Assembly: GCA_001661515.1 (NCBI GenBank)
Contig: LUVW01000014.1
Location: 434,001 to 498,000, forward strand
Length of the DNA: 64,000 nucleotides
Source: Capniomyces stellatus
Taxonomy: Eukaryota; Kickxellomycota; Harpellomycetes; Harpellales; Legeriomycetaceae
Reading direction: 5' to 3'
The notes under the pieces are model-generated. The model was given only the letters and a program-made list of their open reading frames with translations, ran no database searches and was not told the DNA's origin. This document shows, piece after piece, positions 36,471 through 48,695 of the stretch. The translations under genes and the position numbers were made by a program. Positions within the stretch are counted from its first letter, which is position 1; each line of letters starts with the position of its first letter.

Positions 36471-38199
36471 CTATGCTTTCTTCCTAGATGGTGCTGATGG
36501 TCGGTTAAACTTTTTGTTCTGTTTGCCTAAACTTGGCCTAGCCACTGACGAGTCGCTTCCATTATTGTCCCCCGTATTATCGGACCCCAAGAAATAACTT
36601 GATGACGCATTCGAGTTGGCTGTTGACGTCAACTTTAAACTTCTCAGCTCGCTCCGTATATAATCCATAGTCAGCTCCGCTGCATCCGACACCTCAATCC
36701 GCCTCTTCTCCACCAGTCCTATCTCGTTGTGCACCCTTTCCAACAGTGCTGCTCTGCTTGATGCGTACACCATCCTCTCCCTCACACTACTTGCGTCTGG
36801 GCACAGATATATAAACACTGGAACTTCGTAGTACTCTGTTGCTGAACTTATCTCTCGTCCAACTTCTCCCCTTACCCCCAAACTCTGATTTGCAAAGTCC
36901 TGTTTATACAAGAAAAACCCAAACCTTGGCTTGTCTTTAGGAAAAAGTCCTTCTAAGCTCGTTTTTGCTGAAATCGACAAGAATTCATGGCTCTCGTCTA
37001 CATCTATTCTCTCTGTTCCATCCTGGACTATCTTCAATATCACCAAAGCCCTCTCTCCTACATGCAACGAGTGCAATGCTTCCTTTGCGCCTGCAGTCAG
37101 CTCCAATGATAACCCCGGTATATTCGTTCTACGTTCCGATCCCCCGACTGCATCTGTCGACATCATCTATTAGTCCATTTCCCAATAATAAAGTTTCATT
37201 ATTCATAAATCCAATCCCACATTCAATCCCACATTCAATCCCACACCTACCTCGCTCAGTCTTATTTTTTGCGACTCCTCTTCATCTGCCGTCAGCGGTG
37301 GTAAGCTTTTGACGTGTTCAATATGTTTCAGATACCCTGCATACGTAAACTCCTTGCGCTCTGTACCAAACATACTCATTTTAAATATGTTTCCGCCAAG
37401 GTTCTGCGCCATTATCATCCTTGTTGACGAATAAATCATCTTGTCTCTAACCAACGCTATATCTGGTACATACATTGCATTTATCCACACCCCTTTAGGC
37501 CCTGGCTCTTCACGGACGGCATCCTCCTCTCTTTCATCTTCCTCATACGTGTTTATCAGTATGTAGCATGGCTTGTTTTCTTCAAGAATTGTAGAAATCT
37601 GGTCAAAATCTATGTCAAGTCACACAAACCTTATTACCAACCTTCTTACACTAATTATGCCCCAGATTATTGCTTCTCTTTGTAAATATATTTACCTCTC
37701 CCAAAATCCGACGTCATCATTATTTCCCCCGATAATTCCAATTTTTCTACATTTCAATAACCCCAATTTCTTTAGCTCATATACCTCGGCACAATTCCTT
37801 GCTGAAATTTTACTCTTTGCTTTAAGCGTCTATTCTTACCATCAACTATCGAAATCTTTATAGCCCTAGTATCCGCATATTTAACAGCATCTGCAAACCG
37901 TGCCGAAAGTGCCTCTGAAACTATTGTTCAAAAATTACAGCACCAAAACATTGCTTCAATTTCTTACTTGCTATTAAACCTTAGCTCTTTACAAACACAA
38001 TTGTATTTAAGCCAACTCATTGATATCACACTGCATCCAACTCCTCTCTCTCTTGCTCCTCCAAATTCTTGGGCTTTGCTGCTGTTTATTTTTACTTTAT
38101 CCTGTATTATACATCGTATATAATTGCTTATCGGATAAATTATTCTTTTACTTTAACTTTGAAAGTCTATTTACCTGGAATATTGCTCTGCGCAGACAT
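36471..38199 (-). CDS. TWF1: Twinfilin (two ADF-homology domains)
   Basis: Five exons on the minus strand: 38175-38199, 37840-37920, 37696-37746, 37251-37609 and 36471-37166, 403 aa, all in phase. Twinfilin binds ADP-actin monomers and caps barbed ends through two ADF-H domains. Domain 1: AIKISIVDEKLELSG, then PCYILINTY, VRDKMIYSSTR and FGTERKEFTYAGYLKHI. The linker carries LPPLTADEEESQKIRLSE, a family signature. Domain 2: ALVILKIVQDGTERIDV, PRFGFFLYK, VPVFIYLCPD, VRERMVYASSRAALLE and RIEVSDAAELTMDYI. The tail is Ser/Asn-rich with basic residues (NKKFNRPSAPSRKK), like the capping-protein and lipid-binding tail of the family. The acidic insertion in domain 1 (TYEEDEREEDAVREE) is unusual. It converges on the HAUS3-like gene. 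Confidence 0.92.
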
Positions 38200-38460
38200 C
38201 TTTTACCGTCTCTGATGTTTGTGTATGATACTTGTAAACTCGGTATTACTGTTTTCTGTATTGCAGTATATTCCTAGCTAATTTTTTTTTTGTATCCAAA
38301 ATACTAAAACTAAGGTAAAAATATGGTTAGTCTGAGTTTAGGACTTTTTCTTTTCTATTTTTGCTTTGTACCTCAACAACAAAGTGATATTGCAGTATTC
38401 AAAATACCAGTCTATTTTTGCGCTATTTTCTCTTTTTTTATTTGTTTATTATACATTTTT

Positions 38461-38540
38461 ACTTTTGCCTTTGCCTTTACTTTTGCTTTTGCTTTTGCTT
38501 TTGCTTTTGCTTTTGCTTTTGCTTTTACTTTTACTTTTTA
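38461..38540 (+). repeat. TTTTGC hexanucleotide tandem repeat
   Basis: About twelve units of TTTTGC with TTTGCC and TTTTAC variants. It can be read as Phe-Ala or Leu repeats in open frames, which explains the membrane-like ORFs here; I do not consider it coding. Confidence 0.85.
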
Positions 38541-40231
38541 AGCATAACCATCCAATCTTGAGTTTGTTGCTCTAACCCAACACCAGAGTGTTATTTCGCA
38601 CCCTTGGTTGATTGGTTCAACTTTACTCTACCTGTCCTGCAGATTAGAAACTCGAAATTGGTCTGCCTATTTCAAACAACATTATATTGACCAGCACGTC
38701 CCCTGCTAATAAACTACCTTTACAGCTACTTTCCTAACTCTGAAAGTTGACACCCCTTTAAACGTTTAACGATAGCATAAAATTACGAGTTGTTGGTAAA
38801 ACCATCACAATTTGATAATACACAATCGTCTGGCCGAATGATGGTTTTCGGGGTGTACTGTATCATGGCCTGCATATGAAAATGAACCAGCTTATATTGT
38901 ATACATAGCCCTTTGTTTTCACATTACCGGTGTTGGTATAATTTCAAACTTGACCCCGGTCAACTTTAACTAATTTGCATAAGCTTAATTATGTTTCGGT
39001 TTTTTGTATCGATTGTATTTGCAAGACCTCATTCGATACGATATACCTGTAGTTTTTTTTTAACAACGCATGTCGGCAATAGCGTTCCACAAAGCACCTG
39101 TGTGCAACTAGAACCGCACCCTTCTCCACTGCTATCATATTTCACACCATTCTATTCAACCTCTTTTTAGCAGGCGATCAAACGAGTCTTGTTTTTGCTT
39201 TTGCTTTTTTTTTTTTCTTTCTTTTTTTTGCTGTGGTGAAATGTTCAGAGATCTGTGGAACATTAGATACAATTAAAAACGTGCAAATAACATTATATAG
39301 GTCGCTTGTACTTTCATCCTAACCACCGACTGGTAGTTGCTAGCTGCCAGTTGACAACTGCTAATGCTTAAACCTGGCTATTCATACGACAGATTTTAAC
39401 GCTTTTTTTTTATTCGTTTGCATTTTAAAAGTACCGTTTTGAACTATATATACAGCTAAAAAACAAACGTTTCACGTATTGTTCTCGGCATTTCTACTTT
39501 TGCATTTTACAAAATATCGTATTGGTGATTGTTTGGCTTAGCCTCCAAAAGATTCTAGTATATGTTATATACATGCCGAATACACGTTGATAAGCAGAAG
39601 CAAACGTACACGGATACAAACACGTGCATACAGTCGGTTTTGTGTTTAGCAGGAAACCTCTAGTTATCTTTACACTGGCTGTTTAGTCTTTATAGAAGCG
39701 TGTGCAGCTTGGTATGGGTCTACTAAGTTTGGATAAATACTTGACAATTGTCGATATCCTTGGAAATGCTGGCCACTGGTAACAATCACAAACTATTGTT
39801 TACAACAATACCACAGTTCGACAATTTTGGTGTTTGATATCTGATTCGCCCGCTTCTTAATGCGGAGCCTGTTCAAGGCTATAAAAGTGCAAAAGAAACG
39901 GGGAACTTGATAAAAAAAATATAAAAAAAGAAGTGGAAATAAAGAAAAAAAGGAGAAAAGGTGGGCAGCTATAAACTCATATTGGTTGCATTGGGCTAAA
40001 CTAAAAACGCACATTTCCTACAACTTGTAATCCAGAAGTTTTAGGCTTGGTGTGACATTTGATACAACAAGCGATGCAACAATGGCTCGAGCTAGCATAT
40101 ATTGACTTGACCAAAGACCACAAGTATTTTTCCCAAAGTAGTACTAAACAATCCATAACATAGCGTTATTTGTCCAAGTTGTTTAAGGGCTATTGGGTTG
40201 AAAGTTATATGCTTGCTGTTTTAAACATATG

Positions 40232-40239
40232 TATAAAAG
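40232..40239 (+). promoter_or_regulatory. TATA box of the Ser-rich surface protein gene
   Basis: TATAAAAG followed by a CT-rich stretch, about 160 bases before the donor of a likely 5' UTR intron and 300 bases before the ATG. Confidence 0.45.
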
Positions 40240-40395
40240 GGCTAATCCGTTTTTCTTCTCTCCTTGCTTTTAAATTTTATAAAAATACACACACATTCCA
40301 ATACTCGGTTTGGGTATTATTAATTTATCAAAAACTCTAATATACACCTCCTTTAATCTTTAAACCCGAAATTAATCCCTCTTCTATTCTAATCA

Positions 40396-40530
40396 AGGTA
40401 AGCAATGTACGGTATTAGATGATGTTTAGCCAATTACCAATATCCTGTGTATCAATAGGAGAAAAGGCGTAAATGATTGCTCAATACCAACGCGATAAAG
40501 TTTCTAAAATTACTTCATACTATTTAATAG
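40396..40530 (+). other. Likely 5' UTR intron
   Basis: AAG|GTAAGC at 40396 and TTTAATAG at 40530, directly before the ATG at 40531. Length 135 bases, like other introns in the window. Confidence 0.45.
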
Positions 40531-41490
40531 ATGGCCAAACTAGGTTGTAAAAACGTCCTGCTAATCTTTGCTCTGGTACTATGGAACCAAGTGTGTCTTG
40601 CCACACCCAATTTAAATAACAACGGGCAGGAACCCAACAAGCTCAAAATTGACTCTGAGAACTTGGGTAAGCTAGCTTGGCATGCTGGGGTGTCTTTGCT
40701 TATTTAAAATGCGTTTCGACCGCTAATAAAGTAGTTGACTGCAATGATATGACTATACCGAACAACCTGCCTTTCACTATGAACTGTAGAGCAAATCCAG
40801 GACTTTGGGCTGGTCAACTCTTTCAACGCGATGGACAAAAATAGCTTATTGACGCTAGCCAAAAGACAGAGTGACAGTGATGGAGGCTCCGTATCAGCAG
40901 GTTCCAGTGACTCCAGCAAATCGTCCAACGAGGGCTCTTTGTCAAATTCAAAGTCTACGAGCGACTCCAAATCCACCAATTCTGAAGGCGGAAGCAGCAG
41001 TAACGAAGGAAGCTCATCAAAAAACACCTCAAAGAACTTAAATTCTGACTCGAGCGATTCCAAAAATAGCGATTCAAAGAGCAAGGATAGCAAAAACAGT
41101 GATTCAAAAGACGAGTACAAGTCCAAAAGCAAAAGCTCCAAGTCAGATGATGATGAAAGCGAGCCTGTGAACAACAAGGATGGAACCAATCTTAAATTCA
41201 GCGACAAATATGGCAATAGCAACAGAAACAGGACTAGTTCTGATGATGATGATGAATCTTCATCAAAAAATAGCGAGGAGGATGATGACTCGAAAAAGAA
41301 ACACAAAAACAAATCGTCATCTGAAGAGGATCCTACTCCAACCAACTTTGAGCTGCCCAAAATAACACCCACAGTTTTGAAACCAACTGGCTACGCGTTG
41401 AGTGCTGGAAATAAGCTGGATATATATCAGAAATATGTATACCACATCTCTATCAGCACTTTTGTTTGTATACTTGCATGCGTTTTATAA
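40531..41490 (+). CDS. Ser/Asp/Lys-rich secreted, probably GPI-anchored protein
   Basis: Two exons, 40531-40666 and 40790-41490, 278 aa, joined in phase 1. A signal peptide covers residues 1-25 (NVLLIFALVLWNQVCLA). After about 60 residues the protein becomes a Ser/Asp/Lys/Asn/Glu-rich low-complexity region of about 140 residues (SDSKSTNSEGGSSSNEG and similar). A Thr/Pro-containing stalk follows and the protein ends in a hydrophobic segment (ISISTFVCILACVL) with no residues after it. This is the layout of a GPI-anchored, heavily modified cell-wall protein. There is no recognisable domain. Length of the low-complexity part is likely to vary between strains. Confidence 0.75.
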
Positions 41491-41963
41491 AACAATAGTT
41501 CGTAACATGCTATTTTTTTAAATAAAGATATCAATAAACTGTCTCACATCACATACTGGTTTTTCATGAACATAAAATGACCGGACCCCCCACCCTTCCC
41601 CCCGCTAGATGCATGTACCCAAGACGTTGGTCAAATAAATGTATGTAATGTATACAATCTTCAGAGCTGTACAGCAGCTGTTCTGATCTCTGTTCTGATC
41701 TCTGTTCTATTAATTTCGGTTGTTCGCCTTGGTACTCGAACAAATACCGCCAATTTGACAGTGTTAATCTGTACTGAATATTTATATTTAAAAAAAAATC
41801 TGTATAATCTAAATTTTCTCATCACCAAAGGCAAGAAAGAAAAAAAACAAAAGAAACAAAAAGGCACTGAAGATCGTTGGTATATAAATCAGGTTAATAT
41901 GTCCGCAGTTTACGCTTTGTGATTTCTCTTCAGTGTTCAAAACGCAAACAGCTTAGAAGTTTA
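41491..41963. other. Convergent 3' spacer
   Basis: AT-rich, with AATAAA-like sites near 41521, a C-rich patch at about 41586-41602 and three TCTGTTCTGATC-type repeats near 41676-41706. No gene is seen. Confidence 0.45.
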
Positions 41964-43162
41964 CTACTTTGACCATGAGGACGGTTTTAGCACACTCAGC
42001 CAAGACGACTCTGTTCTATCTGAGCTGCCAGGAGTGTTTCTTGGGCTGAAGAACCCAGAGTTGATTCGTTTAGATTGGTGCTGTAGTTGCCTTTCCCGTA
42101 AAAATTCTGGCGAGGCAAAGATATCAATGGTTGATTTTGGTGGCAATAAACACGTCCTGCTTTGTAGGCTAGAGTAGTCGTTTCTAAGTCCAGGGCTTTT
42201 TTTTCCTGCAATCTCTGCATTTGCAGCTGATTCCAACTCGGCCATATCGTAAACATCAACCGTTATAAAATGGTAGTTCCATATTTTTGACGCTGGGTTT
42301 TCCAGCAGCTTAATATTCACCACTCCAAAATGTTTGCCTATTTCTCCCTCAATGTAAAATCTGACCGCCAACTCGTTTTGCCCGTTCTTGTTGATTGAGT
42401 CCTTGTGGCTAAATTCAAAAAAAAAAAAAAAAAAAANNNNNNNNNNTTCAAAAAAAAAAAAAAAAAAAAGGAATGATTATAAAAAAGGCGATGATAACAA
42501 CAGCAATTAATAACTGGTAATTGCTTGTTGGATCATAAGTTTAATTTTTTAAATGAAATTTAAAGGACTTACTAGATGGTTCTGTTGCGCTGGAGTCGTC
42601 CTGAAGTGGGTTCTCCATATCCTTCAATCTTTTTTCCGAATAATTCACTGATTTTTTTGCTTTTTCTAATGAGGTCTAGAGATTCGTTATAGACTCTGGT
42701 TGGACTATTAGGCGCCAGAATGCTTCCATAAAGTATATACCCAATATACCCAAAGACTCCAACAGTAAAAAACAAAACTCCCACATATGCAAATGTCTTT
42801 GCCTTTTGGACAATTGTGTATCCCAGATTAGTGTACTGTCTGCGGAGTACTATCTGGTTGCATACTCCACTGTTTCTACTGGCCAAGTTGGAGCGGCAAT
42901 ATATTCCAACCGTTCGGTTATTTAAATTGATTTTGCTTGAAATCCCTCTGCTAAAATTGACGAGTCGCTCTACATTTCCTGCATTGCTAAAATGTATGTG
43001 GATTGATCTGTTGGTGTTGCTTTTTTGCAAGTATTGTTTTGAGATTGAATTGAAATCGCGATAACTTGTCGTTTTAGGACTTAAATTGCTGAATCTAGCA
43101 TATGAGAATTTTGCAAAATCCTCAAAGCGTTTTGGGCTTTTTTTTATCGAAGACAAAAACAT
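41964..43162 (-). CDS. TIM21: TIM21, TIM23-complex subunit
   Basis: Two exons on the minus strand, 42573-43162 and 41964-42408, 344 aa, joined in phase 2. The intron contains the N gap, so the intron length is not certain. TIM21 sits in the inner mitochondrial membrane and links the TOM and TIM23 translocases. The N-terminal 115 residues are Arg/Ser/Asn-rich and poor in acid, as a mitochondrial presequence. NLGYTIVQKAKTFAYVG starts the single membrane span (residues about 125-150). The intermembrane-space domain follows: SPTRVYNESLDLIRKSKKI, YGEPTSGR, then in exon 2 ELAVRFYIEGEIGKHFGVVNI and WNYHFITVDVYD. The C-terminal 90 residues are Ser/Arg-rich and extend past the usual end. The start is the first ATG in frame. 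Confidence 0.9.
42437..42446. other. Assembly gap in the TIM21 intron
   Basis: Ten Ns. The left side ends in TTCA plus about 20 As, and the right side repeats TTCA plus about 20 As. The same unit on both sides suggests two contig ends that overlap but were not merged. Confidence 0.9.
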
Positions 43163-45653
43163 ATTTTCGCCGCTAGTTAAATTTAGGCAGCCGATCGAAA
43201 AGAGGTTTGTTATATTATATTACTTCTTTATTTTAAAAATGAATGCTGGATGGTTTTATCTGGGGGTAATTAACAGGTTTGAGAAAAGATCAAGCCGCAT
43301 AAAGATAAAAATAAGTCTAGCAAAAATAAGTCGAAGACGATTTTTGAACCCTACATACCCCCCCATAATCAACATATTTTGTAGTAAATTATTTTAAAAC
43401 TGGTTTCTTAGAGGTTAATTTGGATCTGCTTGAGTAATTGGTCAGAGAGTTGCTAAGCCCAAATTCGTCTTTTTAAAGCCAGTTTGGGAAAACGAGCCCT
43501 GTGATTTGATATATTTGGTCCGATTTAAGTACTGTTTCAGGGTCAAGTTACCAAGGCCCTTGTGCAGTGGTTAAATAGCAGCATCAACAACAACAACAAC
43601 TCTTCGCAGTGTGTTATGTTAATAGTAGGGTAGTAACTATGCTAAAATATATATTCATTAAAATAAAATAAAAACAACTTGTATCTCTGCTATTGTAATT
43701 GCTTAGAGAAAACTAATACCAGTACATGCAGTGTAGTTGGCGGCTGTATCTTTGCTTTGTTAAAGCACCTCGCGAAAAGTAATAACCAAAGTGTATAACT
43801 TATACATGCACTACTTCATTAAAACAATTGACTCTAATGTAACGATAAAAGCATACAATGTGCTACGTCATTCAGCATATCTGAAAACATACCTGAAAAA
43901 ATACTTGAAATCATATTTGAAAACATTAGTGTTATGTCTTTTTATGTTTGGAGCGTTACACCTATTCAGCATGCTTGAATGCAAACTTTGCAAGAGTGTT
44001 GTATCACTTTTTTTATATAGCACAATGCCCATGTTTAACGCACAAGTCGAAACATTTTAATCTCACCGGTGCTAGAGCCGCTGTGATCATTTTTGCTTTC
44101 AGAAGCAATGGGTTTACTTGACGAACTATTTGATGTGATCGAGATAGAGTTAACGAGGTGTTTTGGTCCAACGGTAATTATATCAACTAGATCTGTTGGT
44201 TTCATTTGATCAGGGACGTTTTTGAAAGCATACCACTTGCTGTGATTTTGGTTTGTTACTTCCATGTCATTGATCAAGTAGGGCATATAGCTAGATCACT
44301 TTAATATCGTTGTTTGTCCTAGTTGACTGAAAAGCATACTGATTTAGCTTGGTTTTTCTATTTTCCTCGGTTGGTTTGTTAATAACATTGCCTCCTTAAA
44401 CACAGGTTAAATATTAAAAATCTGCAGCTCTTTTAGTGTATGCCAATCCAATAGGCTGACTAGTAAATATACAGCACAAACCAATGCACCTGCTTTAAAA
44501 TAGGCTATAGATCTTTTTAAATGTCATTCGCTCTATTAATAAGTAGCAATTCAATTTGGCTTAATGAAATCCTTTATTTGAGCAGATTGTTTTCCGCCCA
44601 TAGCCTATTGGCTAGCGAATATTGTTGTTTGTAGTTTTTCTGGCTGCTAAAAGAGCCTCTATTGTTTACATTAAATTACAAAACACATAATTATAATTCA
44701 TATGTATTTATTTTTTTTGCAGCCTATCCTGCTTGTTATTCCAATTGGAGTTTGCGTGTTCAAGAGTTTGGCTGAAATAAAAGATAAAACCCCCGAATAG
44801 AATATTCGACGTATTGTTACATGTTCAGTTCTGATTTCCTTACAATATTTAGAAAGATATAATTGATTGTTTTTCCAAATGTAAATATTGAAATTCAGTA
44901 GTTTTTTTAGTATTAAATAATTTTAGCGATATTAATTTTATTTATGCACATTTTGTTATTATTTTTGGGGGTTTTATTGGCCACCAATGCATTTAGGATT
45001 ATTAAAATAGTGCTGTTGCTTTTATTGGGTAAATCTGGCTCTACTTAATAATCATCACAATATTAGATGTTATACGTTGAAATATTTGAACATTTGAGTG
45101 TTGCAAATTGTATATTCACTTTTTTATGTTTATTATAAGCCAACTCCACAATTTTTTCTCAAAACTGACTACACTAATATTTTAAAACACTTTTCTAACA
45201 AAAGCTGGATTCCAAAATTGCTTTGAAATTCCTCAAGATATTACATGTTCCGTCATTTAATTAAGCTTTCTAATTCCTTAAAGCGCCTTGCAATATTTTC
45301 AAACAAATATATAATAAAATAAAAGGGTTTTTATATAGCTGTTATTTTTTTCTTAAAAAGCCAATATATTTTTATTTTGAAAACTTCTTACAAGAGGCAA
45401 CTACACCTGTACCCATTTGATAGCCTTTCGAACGTTAAGGGTTCTAGAATACTTTCACATCCAAACTTATTCTTGATAGTTGAGATTCTATAGAGCATTT
45501 CCGATTTGGCAGAGTCAAAAAAAAATATTATCATCACGATAGCTACAACCCTATAAATTCAAATAAGAAAAAGTACATTTGGCTTTATTGTATACTTTTG
45601 CAAAGTCCTGGTATAATATCAAACACAAGCCACTCTTTGACTTTTAATTCAGG
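43163..45653. other. 2.5 kb AT-rich region, no confident gene
   Basis: Lies between TIM21 (minus) and CDC42 (plus). It holds a short minus-strand ORF (44035-44286, listed separately), imperfect ACTTGAAA/ACCTGAAA repeats at about 43878-43930 and a possible terminal exon after the TTTGCAG acceptor at 44722 (open in all frames, so not called). Confidence 0.45.
44035..44286 (-). CDS. Short hypothetical ORF
   Basis: 83 codons from the ATG at 44284-44286; an internal Met is seven codons in. The translation has mixed composition (KWYAFKNVPDQMKPTDLVDI, then a Ser/Asn-rich stretch) unlike the low-complexity ORFs around it. ACCG|GTGAGA near 44065 could be a splice donor, but I could not find the next exon. 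No family is recognised. Confidence 0.25.
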   Translation of the reverse strand: MPYLINDMEVTNQNHSKWYAFKNVPDQMKPTDLVDIITVGPKHLVNSISITSNSSSSKPIASESKNDHSGSSTGEIKMFRLVR

Positions 45654-46819
<1,166 letters not shown>

Positions 46820-47736
46820 TTTTTCTGTATTTTTTTTTATATTTTATTGAAAGGTTTGTGCATATATTTAGTAAAGGGGTGTGTGTAGTCGTACTTCTTT
46901 ATTTTTCTAGGGTTTATTTTTAATTATTTTTGCAAACAATCTTTTGTTATATTATTTTAGGTTTTCATAATTAAATAGAAACAACTTTTTTTTTCTTTTT
47001 CCCTATTCACGGTTCAACTAGTTTAAAGTAAACACAAAGGAAGCAGCTACGATTGAATCATCTGCATGTATTAGTTGATAGGTGATGGAACCGTGAGAGA
47101 AAAAACGCTTTACATTTGTAACACACGTTAAATATGAGCACATATAGCTTGCTTCCATTGTCGCTGTGTACAAGTTGGTATCCTGGTTTGACGAGTCGAT
47201 GCCTCGCATAAACCACAAGCATCAAGATTAGAGCACGACTTTGTAGCTCTATCTCAGTTTCCAGCTTTTTTTTTTAAATCGGGACTTTAACTTTACTCTT
47301 GCTCTACTCGGAAATAATAAAATGGGGTACAATTCCTGACTACCAAATAGTGTTTAGTGGCTTTTCTGGTCAAAAGCTTTAGAGTTGGCGACATTTGTTT
47401 ACTTTGTGTATAGACAGATTTAAGAGAAGTTCATAGTATCCAAACAAAAGGTCACAAGTAGTTCAAATGTATATACCAAGCCGTGCGAAATCAAATTCAA
47501 AAAAAATGTATGTACATCGAAACCTATTCAATTCTAAAAACCAAAAAGGAAATTGCTTAAAAGAAAAAAAAAACGAGCGATTACTATTTTTTAATCAAAG
47601 TATGCGCACTCTAATTGTTTTTTTTTATTTTTTTTTGAAAACACCTAATAATTTTAAATTTTAGCACATATTTTTGCTTTACTCTTTTCACCAACTTTTC
47701 AATTGACCGAGTATTACTCATTCATATTAGCTGGCA
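46820..47736. other. Intergenic region
   Basis: AT-rich, between CDC42 and CRIPT. It includes a minus-strand ORF of 47018-47218 whose translation has normal amino-acid variety (LYTATMEASYMCSYLT) but no recognised family and no clear partner exon. Confidence 0.4.
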
Positions 47737-48695
47737 ATGGTTTGCAAGAAATGTAAGTAAATAAATAAATATATGTATACTTGAGTTATATTCAAAAAAC
47801 AGTGTTTTTATCGTGCTGTACCGTAGAAACTGTGGTTTGTTCAGTATTATATATTTTTTTTATTACGAGTTGTCCTGAATTTTTACTGAAGAATAAGCCG
47901 ATGTAGAATTCAAGTTTGGGTCTTACCCTACTAGAGAGATTTAGAATTAATACTTGAAACCAAAATATTTCCAGCAAATGCGTTGATTTCGTTGACAGTG
48001 CGTATAAGGAAACATTGTCTTTAACATATTTTTAATGCCAACTATAGGCGAAAAAAAATTGAGCAAGATTGTGACTCCCGACAAGTGGAAGGAAGGATCT
48101 ACCAATAGCAAAAGCAAGTATGCACTTTAAAGTATGTTATAGCCAAGGTTTTTTAAACAGACATATAAATTAACTTGGGTTGCCTTGATTTCAACTAGTT
48201 GGCACTGAAAGAAAAGTAGGCGAGAATAAATTGCTATCACAGTCCAAATCAAACAGGTAATACATGGCTTGTCTATACCGAATATTTTCAACCACAACGA
48301 GTACTACTTGTCAGATTTATTTATTTTTCATACCTGTACTTGCCCACATGGCAAAAGTGTATTCCAACTTTGTGTTTGACTGGTAAATCGAACCCAACCT
48401 GCTTTTATTAAACTTTCTTTTAAAAAATAAAAAAAAATGAAAAAATAGGTTTGACCCGTACAAGAACAAGTGTAAGCTGTGTAAATCGTCACTCCATCAA
48501 AACCACTCGTCGTACTGTCAGAGTAAGTATCCAAAACTCAATTTCTTGTTTGTACGCTGTTGTTGTATAGCGCTGGAGTGGAAATAATACATGTTAAATA
48601 TCTAAACTGTAGATTGCGCGTATAAAAAAGGTATATGTGCTATGTGCGGAACACAAATGTTGGACACAACTCTTTACAAGATGAGTGCAAAGTAG
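47737..48695 (+). CDS. CRIPT: CRIPT-like zinc-ribbon protein
   Basis: Five exons: 47737-47752, 48048-48117, 48199-48256, 48449-48522 and 48613-48695, about 100 aa, the family length. CRIPT is a small conserved protein of the minor-spliceosome/nuclear type that was first found as a PSD-95 partner in animals. Visible: MVCKKC then CEKKLSKIVTPDKWKEGS, KVGENKLLS, RFDPYKNKCKLCKSS, HSSYCQNCAYKKGICAMCG and a short end. The Cys pairs KKC, CKLC, YC..C and CAMC form the zinc ribbon. Junctions 1-2, 3-4 and 4-5 are in phase, but exons 2 and 3 are one base out of frame with the only canonical GT and AG. This may be an indel in an A run, a non-canonical site or a real frameshift. Confidence 0.88.

Larger units (their letters stand above)
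38200..40530. other. 2.3 kb AT-rich intergenic region
   Basis: Lies between twinfilin (minus) and the Ser-rich secreted protein (plus). It contains the TTTTGC repeat at 38461-38540, poly-T runs and two TATAAAAG sites (about 39879 and 40232). No gene is recognised. Confidence 0.5.

Noticed and set aside
37741..37830. A longer twinfilin exon 2 starting after TTTCAG at 37801
   Set aside because: It opens a frame but joins out of phase with exon 3; the exon at 37696-37746 restores the family motif IVDEKLELSG and closes every junction.
38323..38575. Plus-strand ORFs with Leu or Phe-Ala repeats resembling membrane helices
   Set aside because: They are read-outs of the TTTTGC hexanucleotide array in several frames.
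44722..44800. Possible terminal exon after a TTTGCAG acceptor, ending GAATAG (ILLVIPIGVCVFKSL)
   Set aside because: All three frames stay open over this short stretch and no in-phase upstream exon or ATG was found.
48328..48400. GGGTTCGATT on the minus strand, resembling a tRNA T-loop
   Set aside because: No pairing T stem, acceptor stem or A box around it; it overlaps a CRIPT intron.
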